Shown here in pieces: positions 25,816-35,571 of a DNA stretch of 63,895 bases. A model generated the notes under the pieces. The model was not told the origin of the DNA and made no database searches. It saw only the letters and a list, made by a program, of their open reading frames with translations. Source of the DNA: Pigmentiphaga humi (GTDB lineage Bacteria > Pseudomonadota > Gammaproteobacteria > Burkholderiales > Burkholderiaceae_B); assembly GCF_900606115.1 (NCBI RefSeq), contig NZ_UWPJ01000020.1:1-63895 (forward strand). The letters are read 5' to 3'. Within the stretch, counting starts at the first letter, position 1, and each line of letters opens with the position of its first letter. The position numbers were made by a program, and so were the translations under genes.

Positions 25816-25873
25816 GACGCAGGGCTCCTGCAAAGTTGCGTTACGCCGCAGGTTAGGAGAGCGCCGGCAGGCT

Positions 25874-25926
25874 GTCTGTCCTCAAGATTCACGACAGGTC
25901 CCGTGTCCTGATTGTTGAGGACAGAC
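25874..25926. promoter_or_regulatory. Inverted-repeat operator between divergent catabolic operons
   Basis: GTCTGTCCTCAA (25874-25885) and TTGAGGACAGAC (25915-25926) form a perfect 12-bp inverted repeat 29 bp apart. A related half-site (GTGTCCTGA) lies between them. The position between the divergent monooxygenase and VOC genes points to a shared operator, possibly for the LuxR-type or LysR protein. Confidence 0.65.
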
Positions 25927-26000
25927 CGATGGCGACGACATGGGCAGAATCCATGCCCTGAGGCCGCTTCCGGCCGCAGAATCTATGGAGCTCGCCTGCC

Positions 26001-26558
26001 ATGACGACGCATGTTCCCGATATCCCGCCTGTCCTGGGCTTGCATCACTTCGCCTGGCGCTGCCGGGACGCGGAAGAAACCCGCCATTTCTACGAGACGG
26101 TGCTCGGCCTGCCGCTCGTTCATGTGATCCGCCAAGACTATGTGCCGTCCACCGGCGAGTACTGCCCGTACGTGCATATCTTTTTCCAGATGACCGACGG
26201 TGCATACATCGCCTTTTTCGATCTGGGCGACGATACGGCGGCGCTTCCTTCTCCCAATACGCCGTCCTGGGTCAATCACATCGCCCTGCGGGTCGAATCC
26301 CGCGCTGCCCTCAAAAGCATGAAGGAAAGGTTGGAACACCATGGGGTGGAGGTGCTCGGGGTCACCGACCACCACATCATCGAGTCGATCTATTTCTTCG
26401 ATCCCAACGGATTGCGCGTCGAATTGACCACCTCGGCAGTGAGCGCCACGCACATGCTGGCGCTTGCCGCCCGGGCGCATGACGACCTCGCCGGCTGGAC
26501 AGCGATCCGTCGGAATCTACCCGCAGCAGCCACCAACCCGTCGACTACCCAACCATGA
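26001..26558 (+). CDS. VOC-family protein (glyoxalase/dioxygenase fold)
   Basis: A 185-residue single VOC unit. LGLHHFAWRCRD gives the first metal His, SWVNHIALRV the second and GLRVELTTS the Glu. Size and layout fit glyoxalase, epimerase or small ring-cleavage-type enzymes; substrate unknown. GGAG is 12 nt before the ATG. Its stop overlaps the hydrolase start by 4 bp (ATGA). Confidence 0.8.
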   Translation: MTTHVPDIPPVLGLHHFAWRCRDAEETRHFYETVLGLPLVHVIRQDYVPSTGEYCPYVHIFFQMTDGAYIAFFDLGDDTAALPSPNTPSWVNHIALRVESRAALKSMKERLEHHGVEVLGVTDHHIIESIYFFDPNGLRVELTTSAVSATHMLALAARAHDDLAGWTAIRRNLPAAATNPSTTQP

Positions 26559-27694
26559 AGCCCTACCAGATCGAATTGCTTACGCTGGATGTCCGTCCGG
26601 GCGTTCATATGGAGAGCCAGAGCGGGTTGCAGAACCTCCGGCCCCGGATTTTCGGAGCGCTGGCCGTTCCCGGGGAAGACGATCGCGCCGTTGCGGCCAT
26701 CGTCATGCACCCTACGTCGAATTTCATGGCGCATTACCTGCTGGGGCCGCTGGCCCAGCGCGGCATAGCCTGCCTGGGACTCAATTCCCGATACGCAGGC
26801 AACGACACCATGCTGCTCATGGAGCAGGTTTTGCAGGATCTCGGCGCGGGGGTGAAGGCGCTGCGCGGCCGGGGCTATCGCAAGATCGTGTTGATCGGGA
26901 ACTCCGGGGGAGCGGCGCTGGCGAGCTTCTACCAGGCCCAGGCGGAATGCCTGACCGCGCATACCTATCCCGACGGCCTGCCCACGCACTTGTCCGCCGA
27001 TGATCTGCCGCCCGCCGACGGACTGGCATTGTCCGCTGCACATGCAGGGCGCTCCCGATTACTGGCCGAATGGCTCGATCCATCGGTGGTCGACGAGCGC
27101 GATCCCTTCCTGACGGATGCCGCCCTGGACCTGTATGCCCGGCCATATGGCGAGCCGCTGGATCGCGGCTTCGTTGCACGATTCAGAACCGCGCAATTGC
27201 AGCGCCGCGACCGGATCGAAGCATGGGTCGACGCAAGGCTCGCATGGCTACGCTGCCAGAAGGACATGCCTGCCGACCAGACATTCCTGGTGTATCGAAC
27301 GCACGCGGATCCGCGCCTTGTCGATTTATCGCTGGATGCCAACGACAGAGCGCCCGGGTCGATCTGGGGCGATCCCCGGGCCGTCAACTATGGCGCCAAT
27401 TCCATGGGCAGACTCAGTACGCTGCGGTCCTGGCTGTCTCAATGGTCGTCCCGATCCCAGGCGGACGGTCCCGACAACATCGCTCGGACTTCCGTGCCGG
27501 TATTGCTGCTGACGCATACCGCAGACGCCTCGACCTTTCCCAGTACGGCTGCCTTGTGGAAGCAGGCGGCGGGAGACAGATTGGCGGAAGTGCCGGTTGC
27601 CGGCGGCAACCACTATCTGTCGAACCAGCCGGAATTGATCGATCTCAGCGCACAAGCGATACGGGATTGGGTCGACGCCGCCGTGCTGCGGTAG
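26555..27694 (+). CDS. Alpha/beta-fold hydrolase
   Basis: A 379-residue hydrolase. IVMHPTSNFMAHYLLGPLAQRG is the oxyanion region and VLIGNSGGAAL the nucleophile elbow (Ser). A late GGNHYLSNQPE supplies the catalytic His, and the Asp is probably in LLTHTADAST. It is translationally coupled to the VOC gene, matching the monooxygenase/dioxygenase/hydrolase order of ring-cleavage pathways. Confidence 0.82.
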   Translation: MKPYQIELLTLDVRPGVHMESQSGLQNLRPRIFGALAVPGEDDRAVAAIVMHPTSNFMAHYLLGPLAQRGIACLGLNSRYAGNDTMLLMEQVLQDLGAGVKALRGRGYRKIVLIGNSGGAALASFYQAQAECLTAHTYPDGLPTHLSADDLPPADGLALSAAHAGRSRLLAEWLDPSVVDERDPFLTDAALDLYARPYGEPLDRGFVARFRTAQLQRRDRIEAWVDARLAWLRCQKDMPADQTFLVYRTHADPRLVDLSLDANDRAPGSIWGDPRAVNYGANSMGRLSTLRSWLSQWSSRSQADGPDNIARTSVPVLLLTHTADASTFPSTAALWKQAAGDRLAEVPVAGGNHYLSNQPELIDLSAQAIRDWVDAAVLR

Positions 27695-27745
27695 GCGGCC
27701 GTATCGCCAGGCCGGGGCCTTGCGAAGTTCCTTCTGGCATGGAGT

Positions 27746-28501
27746 TTAGTGCGCCGCCCCGCAGACGGGGCACTGCGCGTCGCGCCTGACCCGCACTTCG
27801 TGCCATTTCATCGCCAACGCGTCCAGCATCAGCAGCCGGCCGGACAGGCTCGCGCCCACGCCGGCCACCAGCTTGAGCGCCTCGGCCGCCTGGGTGGCGC
27901 CAATGATGCCGACCAGCGGCGCGAACACGCCCATGGTGGCGCAGTTGACCGGCTCGACTTCCTCGCCGGCGTCGGGAAACAGGCAGTGGTAGCAAGGCGC
28001 GTCGTCCTGGCGCAGGTCGAATACGCTGACCTGGCCGTCGAAACGGATGGCGGCGCCCGACACCAGCGGCTTGCGGTGCTGCACACAGGCGCGGTTGATG
28101 TCGTGGCGCGTCGCGAAGTTGTCGGTGCAGTCCAGCACCAGGTCCACCGCCGCCACCTGGGCGGACAGCGCGTCGCCCGTCAGGCGCTCGGTCAGCGCGA
28201 CGACCTCGATTTCCGGATTGATGGCGTGCAGGGTCTGCCGGCCGGATTCGGCCTTGTAGCGGCCCACGCGTTCGGTCGTGTGCAGGATCTGGCGCTGCAG
28301 GTTGGTCAGGTCGACCGTGTCGTCGTCGGCCAGCACCAGCGTGCCCAGCCCGGCCGAGGCGAGATAGAACGCCGCCGGCGACCCGAGGCCGCCGGCGCCG
28401 ACGATCAGGGCGCGCGCCTCCAGGAGGCGCTGTTGCCCTTCGATGCCGATTTCATCGAGCAGCACATGGCGCGAATAGCGCAGCAACTGCTCGTCGTTCA
28501 C
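27746..28501 (-). CDS. moeB: Molybdopterin-synthase adenylyltransferase MoeB (ThiF family)
   Basis: A 251-residue E1-like enzyme that adenylates MoaD or ThiS. GAGGLGSPAAFYLASAG and DDDTVDLTNLQRQILH form the ATP site. The zinc site is CYHCL (middle) plus CPVC at the C-terminus. A Cys in NCATMGVFAPLVG is at the position of the conserved E1 thiol. GTG start overlaps the ctpA stop (GTGA). The paoABC-like enzyme needs the molybdopterin this protein helps make, though the loci are far apart. Confidence 0.85.
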   Translation of the reverse strand: MNDEQLLRYSRHVLLDEIGIEGQQRLLEARALIVGAGGLGSPAAFYLASAGLGTLVLADDDTVDLTNLQRQILHTTERVGRYKAESGRQTLHAINPEIEVVALTERLTGDALSAQVAAVDLVLDCTDNFATRHDINRACVQHRKPLVSGAAIRFDGQVSVFDLRQDDAPCYHCLFPDAGEEVEPVNCATMGVFAPLVGIIGATQAAEALKLVAGVGASLSGRLLMLDALAMKWHEVRVRRDAQCPVCGAAH

Positions 28502-30012
28502 TTCGCAGGAGCGGGCTCGGGTTGCTCGGGCGGCGTCTGGGCGGGGCCGGTTTCCTTGGCTGCGTCCTTGGCGTCCTTGGCCTTCTCTGCAGGCGTCTTG
28601 TTGCGTTCGGCGACTTCGGCGGCGGCCTTGGCGACGTCCTCGGCCTTGGCCAGCTGTACCGGCTTGCCGGCCAGCAGGTTCAGGGCCTGGGCCAGCTGGA
28701 AGTCGTCGGCGCTGCCGAACTCGATGGGCTTGAGCTGGCGCCGCTCGGCTTCCTTGGCGGGATCCTGGGCGATCGACTTGCGCTCGTCGTTGGGATCCTT
28801 GTCGTTCATCAGGTGGCGCGCGAGGTCGGCCTCGCGCGGGCGCTCGTACAGGTCGCCGTCGGGCGTGTCGGTGACCGAGAAGTCCGGCACGATGCCCTTG
28901 GCCTGGATGGAGCGGCCGCTCGGGGTGTAATAGCGCGACGTCGTCAGCTTGATGGCGGATTCGCGCGAGATCGGCAGGATCACCTGCACCGAGCCCTTGC
29001 CGAAGGTCTGGGCGCCCAGTACCTTGGCGCGCTTTTGGTCCTGCAGCGCGCCGGCGACGATTTCCGAAGCGGAGGCCGAGCCGGCGTTGACCAGCACCAC
29101 CATGGGCACGGTCTTGGTCCAGGCCGGCAGGCGCTTGACGTAGTCGTCGGCGCCGCGCAGGTAGTCGGCCGGCGTGGTCTCATACTTGCGCTTGGCGTCG
29201 GGCGTGCGGCCGTCGGTGGAGACCACCAGCGAGTTCTGCGGCAGGAAGGCCGCCGAGACGCCGATGGCGCTGTGCAGCAGGCCGCCCGGGTCGTTGCGCA
29301 GGTCCAGCACCAGGCCCTTGGGCGTGCCGTTCCTGCCCAGACGCTCCAGGTGGGTGGCCAGGTCGGCCCCGGTCTGTTCCTGGAACTGGGCGATGCGCAC
29401 GAAGGCCACGCCGTTGTCCAGTGTCTTGCTGCGCACGCTCTGGACCTTGATGACGTCGCGCTCGATGGTCACGACGATGGGCTGGGGCTCGCTCTTGCGC
29501 ACCAGCGTCAGCGTGATCGAGGTCTTGGGCTTGCCGCGCATCAGCTTGACGGCGTCGTTGAGCAGCAGGCCTTTGGTGGTTTTGTCGTCGATCTTGACGA
29601 TCAGGTCGCCGGCTTTCACGCCGGCGCGCGCGGCGGGCGTGTCCTCGATGGGCGAGATGACCTTGACGAAGCCGTCCTCGGTGCCGACCTCGATGCCCAG
29701 GCCGCCGAACTCGCCCTGCGTGACGGTCTGCATTTCCCGGTAGGCGTCGGCATCCAGGTAGGCCGAGTGCGGATCCAGGTCGGACAGCATGCCGGCGATG
29801 GCGCCGTCGATCAGTTTCTTGTCTTCGACCGGTTCGACGTAATTGTTCTTGATCGTGGCGAACACATTGGAGAACTGGCGGATCTCCTCGAGCGGCAGGG
29901 GGCCGCGCGTTTCGCGCTGCGCGACCGCTGTGATGCCCAGGCTGACCATGATGCCGGCGACCACGCCGACACCGACCAGGCCGATACTGCGAACTTTACT
30001 CTTGCTGCCCAT
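28498..30012 (-). CDS. ctpA: Carboxy-terminal processing protease (S41 family)
   Basis: A 504-residue periplasmic protease. A signal/anchor segment at 8-30 is followed by a PDZ domain (about 95-175, GGLGIEVG) and the S41 catalytic region with NAGSASASEIVAGAL (Ser) and AQTFGKGSVQ (Lys). The C-terminal 100 residues are Lys/Ala-rich and low complexity. It trims C-termini of exported proteins and, in relatives, peptidoglycan enzymes. Its place beside envC fits the latter. A terminator lies between envC and ctpA, so it may also have its own promoter. Confidence 0.93.
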   Translation of the reverse strand: MGSKSKVRSIGLVGVGVVAGIMVSLGITAVAQRETRGPLPLEEIRQFSNVFATIKNNYVEPVEDKKLIDGAIAGMLSDLDPHSAYLDADAYREMQTVTQGEFGGLGIEVGTEDGFVKVISPIEDTPAARAGVKAGDLIVKIDDKTTKGLLLNDAVKLMRGKPKTSITLTLVRKSEPQPIVVTIERDVIKVQSVRSKTLDNGVAFVRIAQFQEQTGADLATHLERLGRNGTPKGLVLDLRNDPGGLLHSAIGVSAAFLPQNSLVVSTDGRTPDAKRKYETTPADYLRGADDYVKRLPAWTKTVPMVVLVNAGSASASEIVAGALQDQKRAKVLGAQTFGKGSVQVILPISRESAIKLTTSRYYTPSGRSIQAKGIVPDFSVTDTPDGDLYERPREADLARHLMNDKDPNDERKSIAQDPAKEAERRQLKPIEFGSADDFQLAQALNLLAGKPVQLAKAEDVAKAAAEVAERNKTPAEKAKDAKDAAKETGPAQTPPEQPEPAPAK

Positions 30013-30093
30013 GTATTCCTCCGGGCCACAGCTGGGTTGAAACGCTTGGACTCCCAGGGGCCGCTCGGGTTCTCGTCGAATGTCGATTGATGG

Positions 30094-30119
30094 AAAAAAA
30101 ATGGCGCGCGCAGGGCGCC
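30094..30119 (-). terminator. Rho-independent terminator after envC
   Basis: On the minus strand GGCGC-CCTGCGC-GCGCC is followed within one base by eight T. It lies 30 bp past the envC stop and would reduce read-through into ctpA. Confidence 0.7.
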
Positions 30120-30147
30120 TGCGAAAAGGATATCCGTGCCGGGGGGA

Positions 30148-31509
30148 TCAGCGCAACGACGCCCAATTGAGCGGATCAAACGGCGCGCCGCGATGCCGGA
30201 GTTCAAAGTATAGGCCTGATTCCGCCTGCCCTCCGGTCGCCCCGACGTTGGCGACCACGTCGCCGCCCTTGACATCGTCGCCGACGTGGCGCAGCACCGA
30301 CTGGTTGTTGCCATAAATGGACAGATACTGGCTGCCGTGATCGATGATCAGCAGGTTGCCGAAGCCGCGCAGCCAATCCGCGAACACCACTTTGCCGGCG
30401 GCCACCGCGTGCACGTCCGTGCCTTCGGAGGCGCGGATGAACACGCCCTTCCACGAACCTCCCTCGCCGCGCGGCGAGCCGAAGCGGCCGACCACGTCGC
30501 CGCGCACCGGCAGGCGCAGGCGTCCGCGCAGTTTCTCGAACTGGCCCGCCAGCGAGGCGTCGGGCAGCGTGTCGTTGCGCGCGACGGCGCGTTCGGGCGG
30601 CGGCTCCGGCGGCGGAGGAGGGGGAGGCGGCGGCTTGCCGGCGGCGCGCGCGGCTTGTTCCGCGGCCCGCTGCTCGGCAGCGCGCCGGGCCTGTTCCGCC
30701 GCCCGGCGCGCCTGCTCTGCCTTGCGCGCCTGTTCGGCCTTGCGGCGGGCTTCCTCGGCGCGCTGCGCCAACATCCGGGTCAGGTCTTCGATCACACGGG
30801 ACAGGCGCTGTTCGTCGCGCGCCAGGTTGGCGGCCTGGCGGCGCTGGGTGTCCAGCTTGGAAGACAATTGCTGCAGCACCTTGCGGCGCTGCTCGGACTG
30901 CTTGATCAGCTCCTGGCGCTGGCCGGCTTCCTCGGCGGCCAGCTGGGCCAGCTCGGCGCGCTTGGCGTCGGCCTGGGCGCGCATCTTGCCCAGGTCGTCC
31001 AGTTCTTCCTGCAACTCGGTCACGGTCTGCGCGCGCGACTGGGCGATGTAGCCCAGGTAGGCGAGGTTGCGGTTCAGCCGCTGCGGGTCGTCGCCCGACA
31101 GCAGCGCGCCCCAGGGCGTCAGGCCGCCCACCGCGTACTGGCGGCGCAGCAGTTCGGCCAGATGGGCCTGGCGCTGGGCAAGATTCTTTTCTTTCTCGGC
31201 GATGGCCTGTGTCTGCTTTGCCAGTTCGGCATTGGCGCGGCGCTGGTTGCCGCCGATCTCGGCCAGGCGGCGGTTGGCCCGGGAAATGGTCTGCTCCGAC
31301 TCCTTCAAGGCGTCGGCCGCGTCGGCATGCTCTTCCTCGCCTTCGGCGATGTCTTTCTTGAGCGCATCCAGGCGCTTGCGCAGCGCTTCGCGCTCACGCG
31401 CGACCGCCGCCGGGTCGGTCGCCTTGCCCGCGTCGGCGGCGGCGGCCGGCAGCGGCCAGCCGGCCGAGGCGGGCAGCGCGATCAGCAGAACCGCCGCCAG
31501 CCGCTTCAC
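30148..31509 (-). CDS. envC: Murein hydrolase activator EnvC (M23 family)
   Basis: A 453-residue periplasmic protein. The signal peptide (GTG start, [16 protein letters not shown]) is followed by long coiled coils (about 35-270), an Ala/Arg/Glu-repeat linker and a run of prolines near 310, and ends in a LytM domain (about 350-450). The LytM segment keeps [10 protein letters not shown] but lacks the full zinc His/Asp set, as expected of EnvC, which activates amidases at the septum. The start overlaps the gpmA stop (GTGA). The Pro-rich insert is longer than in E. coli. Confidence 0.9.
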   Translation of the reverse strand: MKRLAAVLLIALPASAGWPLPAAAADAGKATDPAAVAREREALRKRLDALKKDIAEGEEEHADAADALKESEQTISRANRRLAEIGGNQRRANAELAKQTQAIAEKEKNLAQRQAHLAELLRRQYAVGGLTPWGALLSGDDPQRLNRNLAYLGYIAQSRAQTVTELQEELDDLGKMRAQADAKRAELAQLAAEEAGQRQELIKQSEQRRKVLQQLSSKLDTQRRQAANLARDEQRLSRVIEDLTRMLAQRAEEARRKAEQARKAEQARRAAEQARRAAEQRAAEQAARAAGKPPPPPPPPPEPPPERAVARNDTLPDASLAGQFEKLRGRLRLPVRGDVVGRFGSPRGEGGSWKGVFIRASEGTDVHAVAAGKVVFADWLRGFGNLLIIDHGSQYLSIYGNNQSVLRHVGDDVKGGDVVANVGATGGQAESGLYFELRHRGAPFDPLNWASLR

Positions 31510-32258
31510 TTGGCCTGGGCCTTTCCTTGGGCGGCCACGGCCGCCATGGCGGCGGCGATCTCGTCGGCATTGCCAAGGTAGTAGTGGCGGATGGGCTTGA
31601 GGTCGTCGTCCAGTTCGTAGACCAGCGGCTGGGCGGTCGGGATGTTCAGGCCGACGATGTCGTCGTCCGAGATGCCGTCCAGGTGCTTGATCAGCGCGCG
31701 CAGGCTGTTGCCGTGGGCGGCGATCAGCACGCGCTTGCCGGCTTTCAGCGAGGGGGCGATGGTGTCGTTCCAGTAAGGCACCACGCGCGCAACGGTGTCC
31801 TTCAGGCATTCGGTGGCGGGCAGCTCGGCGGGGTCCAGGTCCTGGTAGCGGGCGTCGAAGCGCGGGTGGCGCTCATCGTCCTGCGCCAGGGGATCGGGCG
31901 CGATGGCGTAGGCGCGGCGCCACGTCAGCACCTGGGCCTCGCCGAACCTGGCGGCGGTCTCGGCCTTGTTCAAACCCTGCAGCGCGCCGTAGTGGCGTTC
32001 GTTCAGTCGCCAGCTGGGCTCCACCGGCAGGTACATGCGGTCCATGGCGTCCAGCGCGATCCACAGCGTGCGGATCGCCCGGCGCAGCACCGAGGTGTAG
32101 GCCAGGTCGAAGTCGTAGCCTTCCTGCTTGAGCAGTTCGCCGGCCTTGCGGGCCTCTTCGCGGCCTTTTTCCGTCAGATCGATGTCCGTCCAGCCGGTGA
32201 AGCGGTTTTCGAGGTTCCATTGGCTTTCGCCGTGACGCATCAGTACGAGTTTGACCAT
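31506..32258 (-). CDS. gpmA: 2,3-bisphosphoglycerate-dependent phosphoglycerate mutase
   Basis: A 250-residue glycolytic mutase interconverting 3- and 2-phosphoglycerate. [20 protein letters not shown] carries the phospho-His; [12 protein letters not shown] and [10 protein letters not shown] carry the other catalytic residues. Length matches the family. Its ATG follows AGGA. First gene of gpmA-envC-ctpA-moeB. Confidence 0.97.
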   Translation of the reverse strand: MVKLVLMRHGESQWNLENRFTGWTDIDLTEKGREEARKAGELLKQEGYDFDLAYTSVLRRAIRTLWIALDAMDRMYLPVEPSWRLNERHYGALQGLNKAETAARFGEAQVLTWRRAYAIAPDPLAQDDERHPRFDARYQDLDPAELPATECLKDTVARVVPYWNDTIAPSLKAGKRVLIAAHGNSLRALIKHLDGISDDDIVGLNIPTAQPLVYELDDDLKPIRHYYLGNADEIAAAMAAVAAQGKAQAK

Positions 32259-32371
32259 GTCCTGGGGGCAGCCGGGCTGCGTGGTGGAGGTTGAATACAA
32301 TCGGCCGGGCCGCCCGTACGAGGGAAAAACGGCAGGCCCGGCTTGAAAAAGCGGTACTTATCCGCACATTT

Positions 32372-32377
32372 TATAAT
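32372..32377 (+). promoter_or_regulatory. Possible -10 box for the rhodanese-grxC-secB unit
   Basis: TATAAT, preceded by TTTT. No -35 with good spacing is seen (TTGAAA at 32343-32348 is too far). The 150-nt leader it would give contains the long hairpin at 32426-32470. Confidence 0.35.
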
Positions 32378-32425
32378 CCCGTGGCACCGACTTGCTGCGG
32401 GGGCCGGACCGGGCCCTGCCGACAA

Positions 32426-32470
32426 GGCCGGAAACCGGCGGAACACCAGGTGGTCCGCCGGTTTCCGGCC
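32426..32470. repeat. Long perfect hairpin in the gpmA/rhodanese gap
   Basis: GGCCGGAAACCGGCGGA and TCCGCCGGTTTCCGGCC form a 17-bp perfect inverted repeat with an 11-nt loop that can pair a little further (CACC/GGTG). ATTTG follows. It is too strong to be chance; it could be a leader structure, a terminator lacking a U-run, or a REP-like element. Confidence 0.75.
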
Positions 32471-32526
32471 ATTTGCCAGTTCGTAAGCGGGCGTAACGCC
32501 TTCGCAACCTTTACCAGGATCCGTAC

Positions 32527-32931
32527 GTGGAATTCATCGTCGACAACATTCTCCTGATTGCCCTGGCGCTCGTTTCGGGCGGCCTGCTGGTGTGGCAATC
32601 CATGCGCGGCGGCCAGTCCGGCGGCGCGCTCAGTCCTGCCGAAGCCACGGCCGCCGTCAACCAGCGCCAAGCCGTTTTCGTCGACATCCGCTCCGTCGCC
32701 GACTATGCAGCCGGCCACATCGCCCAGTCGCGCAGCGTTCCGGCCGACGCCCTGGCCCAGAAGGCCGGCGGCCTGCCCAAGAACAAGCCGCTGATCCTGG
32801 TGGGCGCCGATGGCCGCGACGCCGCCAAGGCCGTCGCCAGCTTCAAGTCCGGCGGCTTCGCCGAAGTCAGCAGCCTGGCAGGAGGCCTGTCCGGATGGGT
32901 GCGGGCCGGCCTGCCCATCGCCAAGGGGTAA
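32527..32931 (+). CDS. Membrane-anchored rhodanese-domain protein lacking the catalytic Cys
   Basis: A 134-residue protein: an N-terminal membrane segment (5-24) then a single rhodanese domain (about 35-134). The active-site loop after ILV reads GADGRDA, with Gly (residue 93) where the catalytic Cys of sulfurtransferases lies, so it is probably not a sulfurtransferase. GTG start. It is followed by grxC after 2 bp, an arrangement common in these bacteria. Confidence 0.85.
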   Translation: MEFIVDNILLIALALVSGGLLVWQSMRGGQSGGALSPAEATAAVNQRQAVFVDIRSVADYAAGHIAQSRSVPADALAQKAGGLPKNKPLILVGADGRDAAKAVASFKSGGFAEVSSLAGGLSGWVRAGLPIAKG

Positions 32932-32933
32932 CC

Positions 32934-33209
32934 ATGCAAAAGGTGTCGATGTATTCCACGGGGTATTGTCCGTACTGCACGCGGGCCGAAATGCTGCTCA
33001 AGCAGCGCGGCGTCGAGCAGATCGAGAAGCTTCGCATCGACGCCGAACCGCAGCTGCGCGCCGAGATGATGGCGCGCACCGGCCGACGCACCGTGCCGCA
33101 GATCTATATCGGCGATACTCATGTGGGCGGCTTCGACGACCTGGCCGCGCTCGACCGCGCGGGCGGGCTGTTGCCGCTGCTCAACGGCGATGCCGTGCCG
33201 GGGCAATGA
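32934..33209 (+). CDS. grxC: Glutaredoxin 3
   Basis: A 91-residue dithiol glutaredoxin with the CPYC active site (12-15), the TVPQIYIG cis-Pro loop and GGFDDLAAL for glutathione binding. It reduces disulfides in the cytoplasm using glutathione. Two bases separate it from the rhodanese gene. Confidence 0.96.
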   Translation: MQKVSMYSTGYCPYCTRAEMLLKQRGVEQIEKLRIDAEPQLRAEMMARTGRRTVPQIYIGDTHVGGFDDLAALDRAGGLLPLLNGDAVPGQ

Positions 33210-33326
33210 TTTCGCAGTGGCCGGGGCTCGCTCCGGCATGTTTTTATCGGTGTATACGTATCGGCCTCGCGCTTACCGGAGGCCGGATCCAGCCAGCAGG
33301 CTTTCCGTTTTCCTGAGTTTCCCCTC

Positions 33327-33845
33327 ATGTCCGACAATCAAGAGCAACAAGCCGCCCCCGTGTTCAACATCCAGCGCGTCTACTTGAAAGACTTGTCGCT
33401 GGAGCTGCCGAATGCTCCCCAGATCTTCCTGGAAACCGAGCAACCCGGCGTCGAGGTTGCCATCGACGTGGGCGCGCAGGCGCTGGCGGAAACCGTGTTC
33501 GAAGTGACCGTCACCGCCACCGTCACCACCAAGATCGGTGACAAGGTCCTGTACCTGGTCGAGGGCAAGCAGGCCGGGATCTTCGAACTGGCCAACCTGC
33601 CGGTCGAGCAGCTCGATCCGATCCTGGGTATCGCCTGCCCCGGCATCATCTATCCCTACCTGCGCGGCAATATCGCCGACGCCATCACGCGCGCCTCGAT
33701 GGCGCCGCTGCACCTGGCCGAAGTCAACTTCCAGGCCATCTACGAGCAGCGCGTCGCCCAGGCCATGGCCGAGCAGCAGGCCGCCGCCGGCCAGAACGGC
33801 AGCCAGGACAGCGGCCTGATCCTGCCCGCTGGCGTAAAACACTGA
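33327..33845 (+). CDS. secB: Protein-export chaperone SecB
   Basis: A 172-residue tetrameric chaperone that keeps preproteins unfolded for Sec[20 protein letters not shown] and the [17 protein letters not shown] core are typical. The Gln-rich C-terminal tail is species-variable. It lies 117 bp after grxC and 15 bp before gpsA. Confidence 0.97.
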   Translation: MSDNQEQQAAPVFNIQRVYLKDLSLELPNAPQIFLETEQPGVEVAIDVGAQALAETVFEVTVTATVTTKIGDKVLYLVEGKQAGIFELANLPVEQLDPILGIACPGIIYPYLRGNIADAITRASMAPLHLAEVNFQAIYEQRVAQAMAEQQAAAGQNGSQDSGLILPAGVKH

Positions 33846-33860
33846 GCCGAGAGGCGCGCC

Positions 33861-34913
33861 ATGGCGACGGATCTGCAGGTCGCCGTCCTGGGGGCGGGTA
33901 GCTGGGGGACGGCGCTGGCCGCCGCCAGCGCCCGCAACCATCCCACGATGCTGTGGGCGCGTCGGCCGGAGCAGGCGCGCCGCATCGCGCAGGCGCGCGA
34001 GAACGCGTCCTACCTGCCGGGCGTCGCCCTGCCCGAGGCATTGCTCGTCACCAGCGGGCTGGACGATCTGTTCGAGCATCTGCGCGGCGCGGGGCGGTCC
34101 TTGATGATCCTGGGCGTACCGGTGGCCGGCATGGAGCAGGCCTGCCGCGAGGTGGCCGAGGGCGTGCAGCGCCACGGCCTGGACGACTTGGCCGTGGTCT
34201 GGACCTGCAAGGGCCTGGACGCCGCCACCGGCCGCCTGCCGCACGCCATCGCCCAGGAAGCCTTCGCCGGGACCGGCATCATGGCCGGCGTGCTGTCCGG
34301 CCCGTCTTTCGCGCGCGAGGTCGCGCAGGGGCTGCCGGTCGCGCTGACCGTCGCGAGCGCCAGCGCCGAACTGCGCGGCCGCGTCACCGAGGCGCTGCAC
34401 GGCGCGGCCATACGCGTCTACGGCAGCGAGGACGTGATCGGCGTCGAAGTCGGCGGCGCGCTCAAGAACGTCATGGCCATCGCTTGCGGCATCGGCGACG
34501 GCCTGGGGATGGGCGCCAACGCCCGTGCCGCCCTGGTGACCCGCGGACTGGCCGAGATGACGCGGCTGGGCGTGGCGCTGGGGGCGCAGGCGGACACGTT
34601 TTCCGGCCTGACCGGCCTGGGCGACCTGATTCTGACCGCGACAGGCGACCTGTCCCGCAACCGCCACGTCGGCCTGGAGATCGGCCGGGGCAAGTCGCTG
34701 GACGATATCCTGGGGGACATGACCCAGGTCGCCGAAGGCGTGCGCTGCGCGCCGGCGGTGCGCGACCTGGCCCGCCGGCACGGCATCGAGATGCCCATCA
34801 CCGAGGCGGTATGCGCCGTGTTGTTCGAAGGCGTTTCTCCGGCTGAAGCCGTCTCGCGCCTGATGGCGCGCAACCCCAAAGAGGAAACCGCCCCTTCGCG
34901 CCCTGGCGCGTAG
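33861..34913 (+). CDS. gpsA: Glycerol-3-phosphate dehydrogenase [NAD(P)+]
   Basis: A 350-residue enzyme making sn-glycerol 3-phosphate for phospholipids. [10 protein letters not shown] is the cofactor loop; a catalytic Lys is in [13 protein letters not shown], and [12 protein letters not shown] is the substrate loop. Complete. It follows secB, as in many proteobacteria. Confidence 0.96.
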   Translation: MATDLQVAVLGAGSWGTALAAASARNHPTMLWARRPEQARRIAQARENASYLPGVALPEALLVTSGLDDLFEHLRGAGRSLMILGVPVAGMEQACREVAEGVQRHGLDDLAVVWTCKGLDAATGRLPHAIAQEAFAGTGIMAGVLSGPSFAREVAQGLPVALTVASASAELRGRVTEALHGAAIRVYGSEDVIGVEVGGALKNVMAIACGIGDGLGMGANARAALVTRGLAEMTRLGVALGAQADTFSGLTGLGDLILTATGDLSRNRHVGLEIGRGKSLDDILGDMTQVAEGVRCAPAVRDLARRHGIEMPITEAVCAVLFEGVSPAEAVSRLMARNPKEETAPSRPGA

Positions 34914-34935
34914 CGGCGAATTTCCAGGAGTCCGG

Positions 34936-35520
34936 ATGGATACCGTTTGCGTATACTGCGGCGCGAGCGCGGGCAAGGATCCCGCCTACGCCCAATTGGC
35001 GCGCGACGTCGGCCGCACGATGGCGCAGCGCGGCCTGCGCCTGGTGTACGGCGGCGGCAGCGTGGGATTGATGGGCGAAATCGCCGATGCCGCGCTGGCC
35101 GCCGGCGGGCCGGTGACAGGCATCATCCCCGAGCGCCTGTGGGACCGTGAAATCGGCCACAAGGGCTTGAACGACATGTTCGTGGTGCCGAGCATGCATG
35201 CGCGCAAGGCGCGCATGGTCGAACTGTCCGACGCCTTCGTCGCGCTGCCCGGCGGTTTCGGCACCCTGGACGAACTTTTCGAGGTGCTGACCTGGAAACA
35301 GATCGGCTACCACGACAAGCCGATCGGCTTGCTCAATGCCTACGGCTATTACGATACGTTGCTGGCCTTCGCGCGCCATGCCCATGAACAGGGCTTCGTA
35401 CGCGCGGACCATCTGGATTTGCTGATCGTCGACACCGACATCGGCCGCTTGCTGGATCGCCTTGCCAGCGCGCAGCCGGTGCATGTGGATCGATGGGCAG
35501 AGAATGGCGAAGCGGTATGA
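34936..35520 (+). CDS. LOG-family nucleoside 5'-monophosphate phosphoribohydrolase
   Basis: A 194-residue Rossmann-fold enzyme of the LOG (lonely guy, TIGR00730) family. VYCGASAGKDPAY at the start, YGGGSVGLMG and the signature LPGGFGTLDELFE are all present. It cleaves cytokinin ribotides or AMP-like nucleotides. It may be co-transcribed with gpsA (22-bp gap). Confidence 0.9.
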   Translation: MDTVCVYCGASAGKDPAYAQLARDVGRTMAQRGLRLVYGGGSVGLMGEIADAALAAGGPVTGIIPERLWDREIGHKGLNDMFVVPSMHARKARMVELSDAFVALPGGFGTLDELFEVLTWKQIGYHDKPIGLLNAYGYYDTLLAFARHAHEQGFVRADHLDLLIVDTDIGRLLDRLASAQPVHVDRWAENGEAV

Positions 35521-35571
35521 GGTCTGGCCGCCCGATAAACAACAAGCAGACACGAATAACTGGAGATATCC

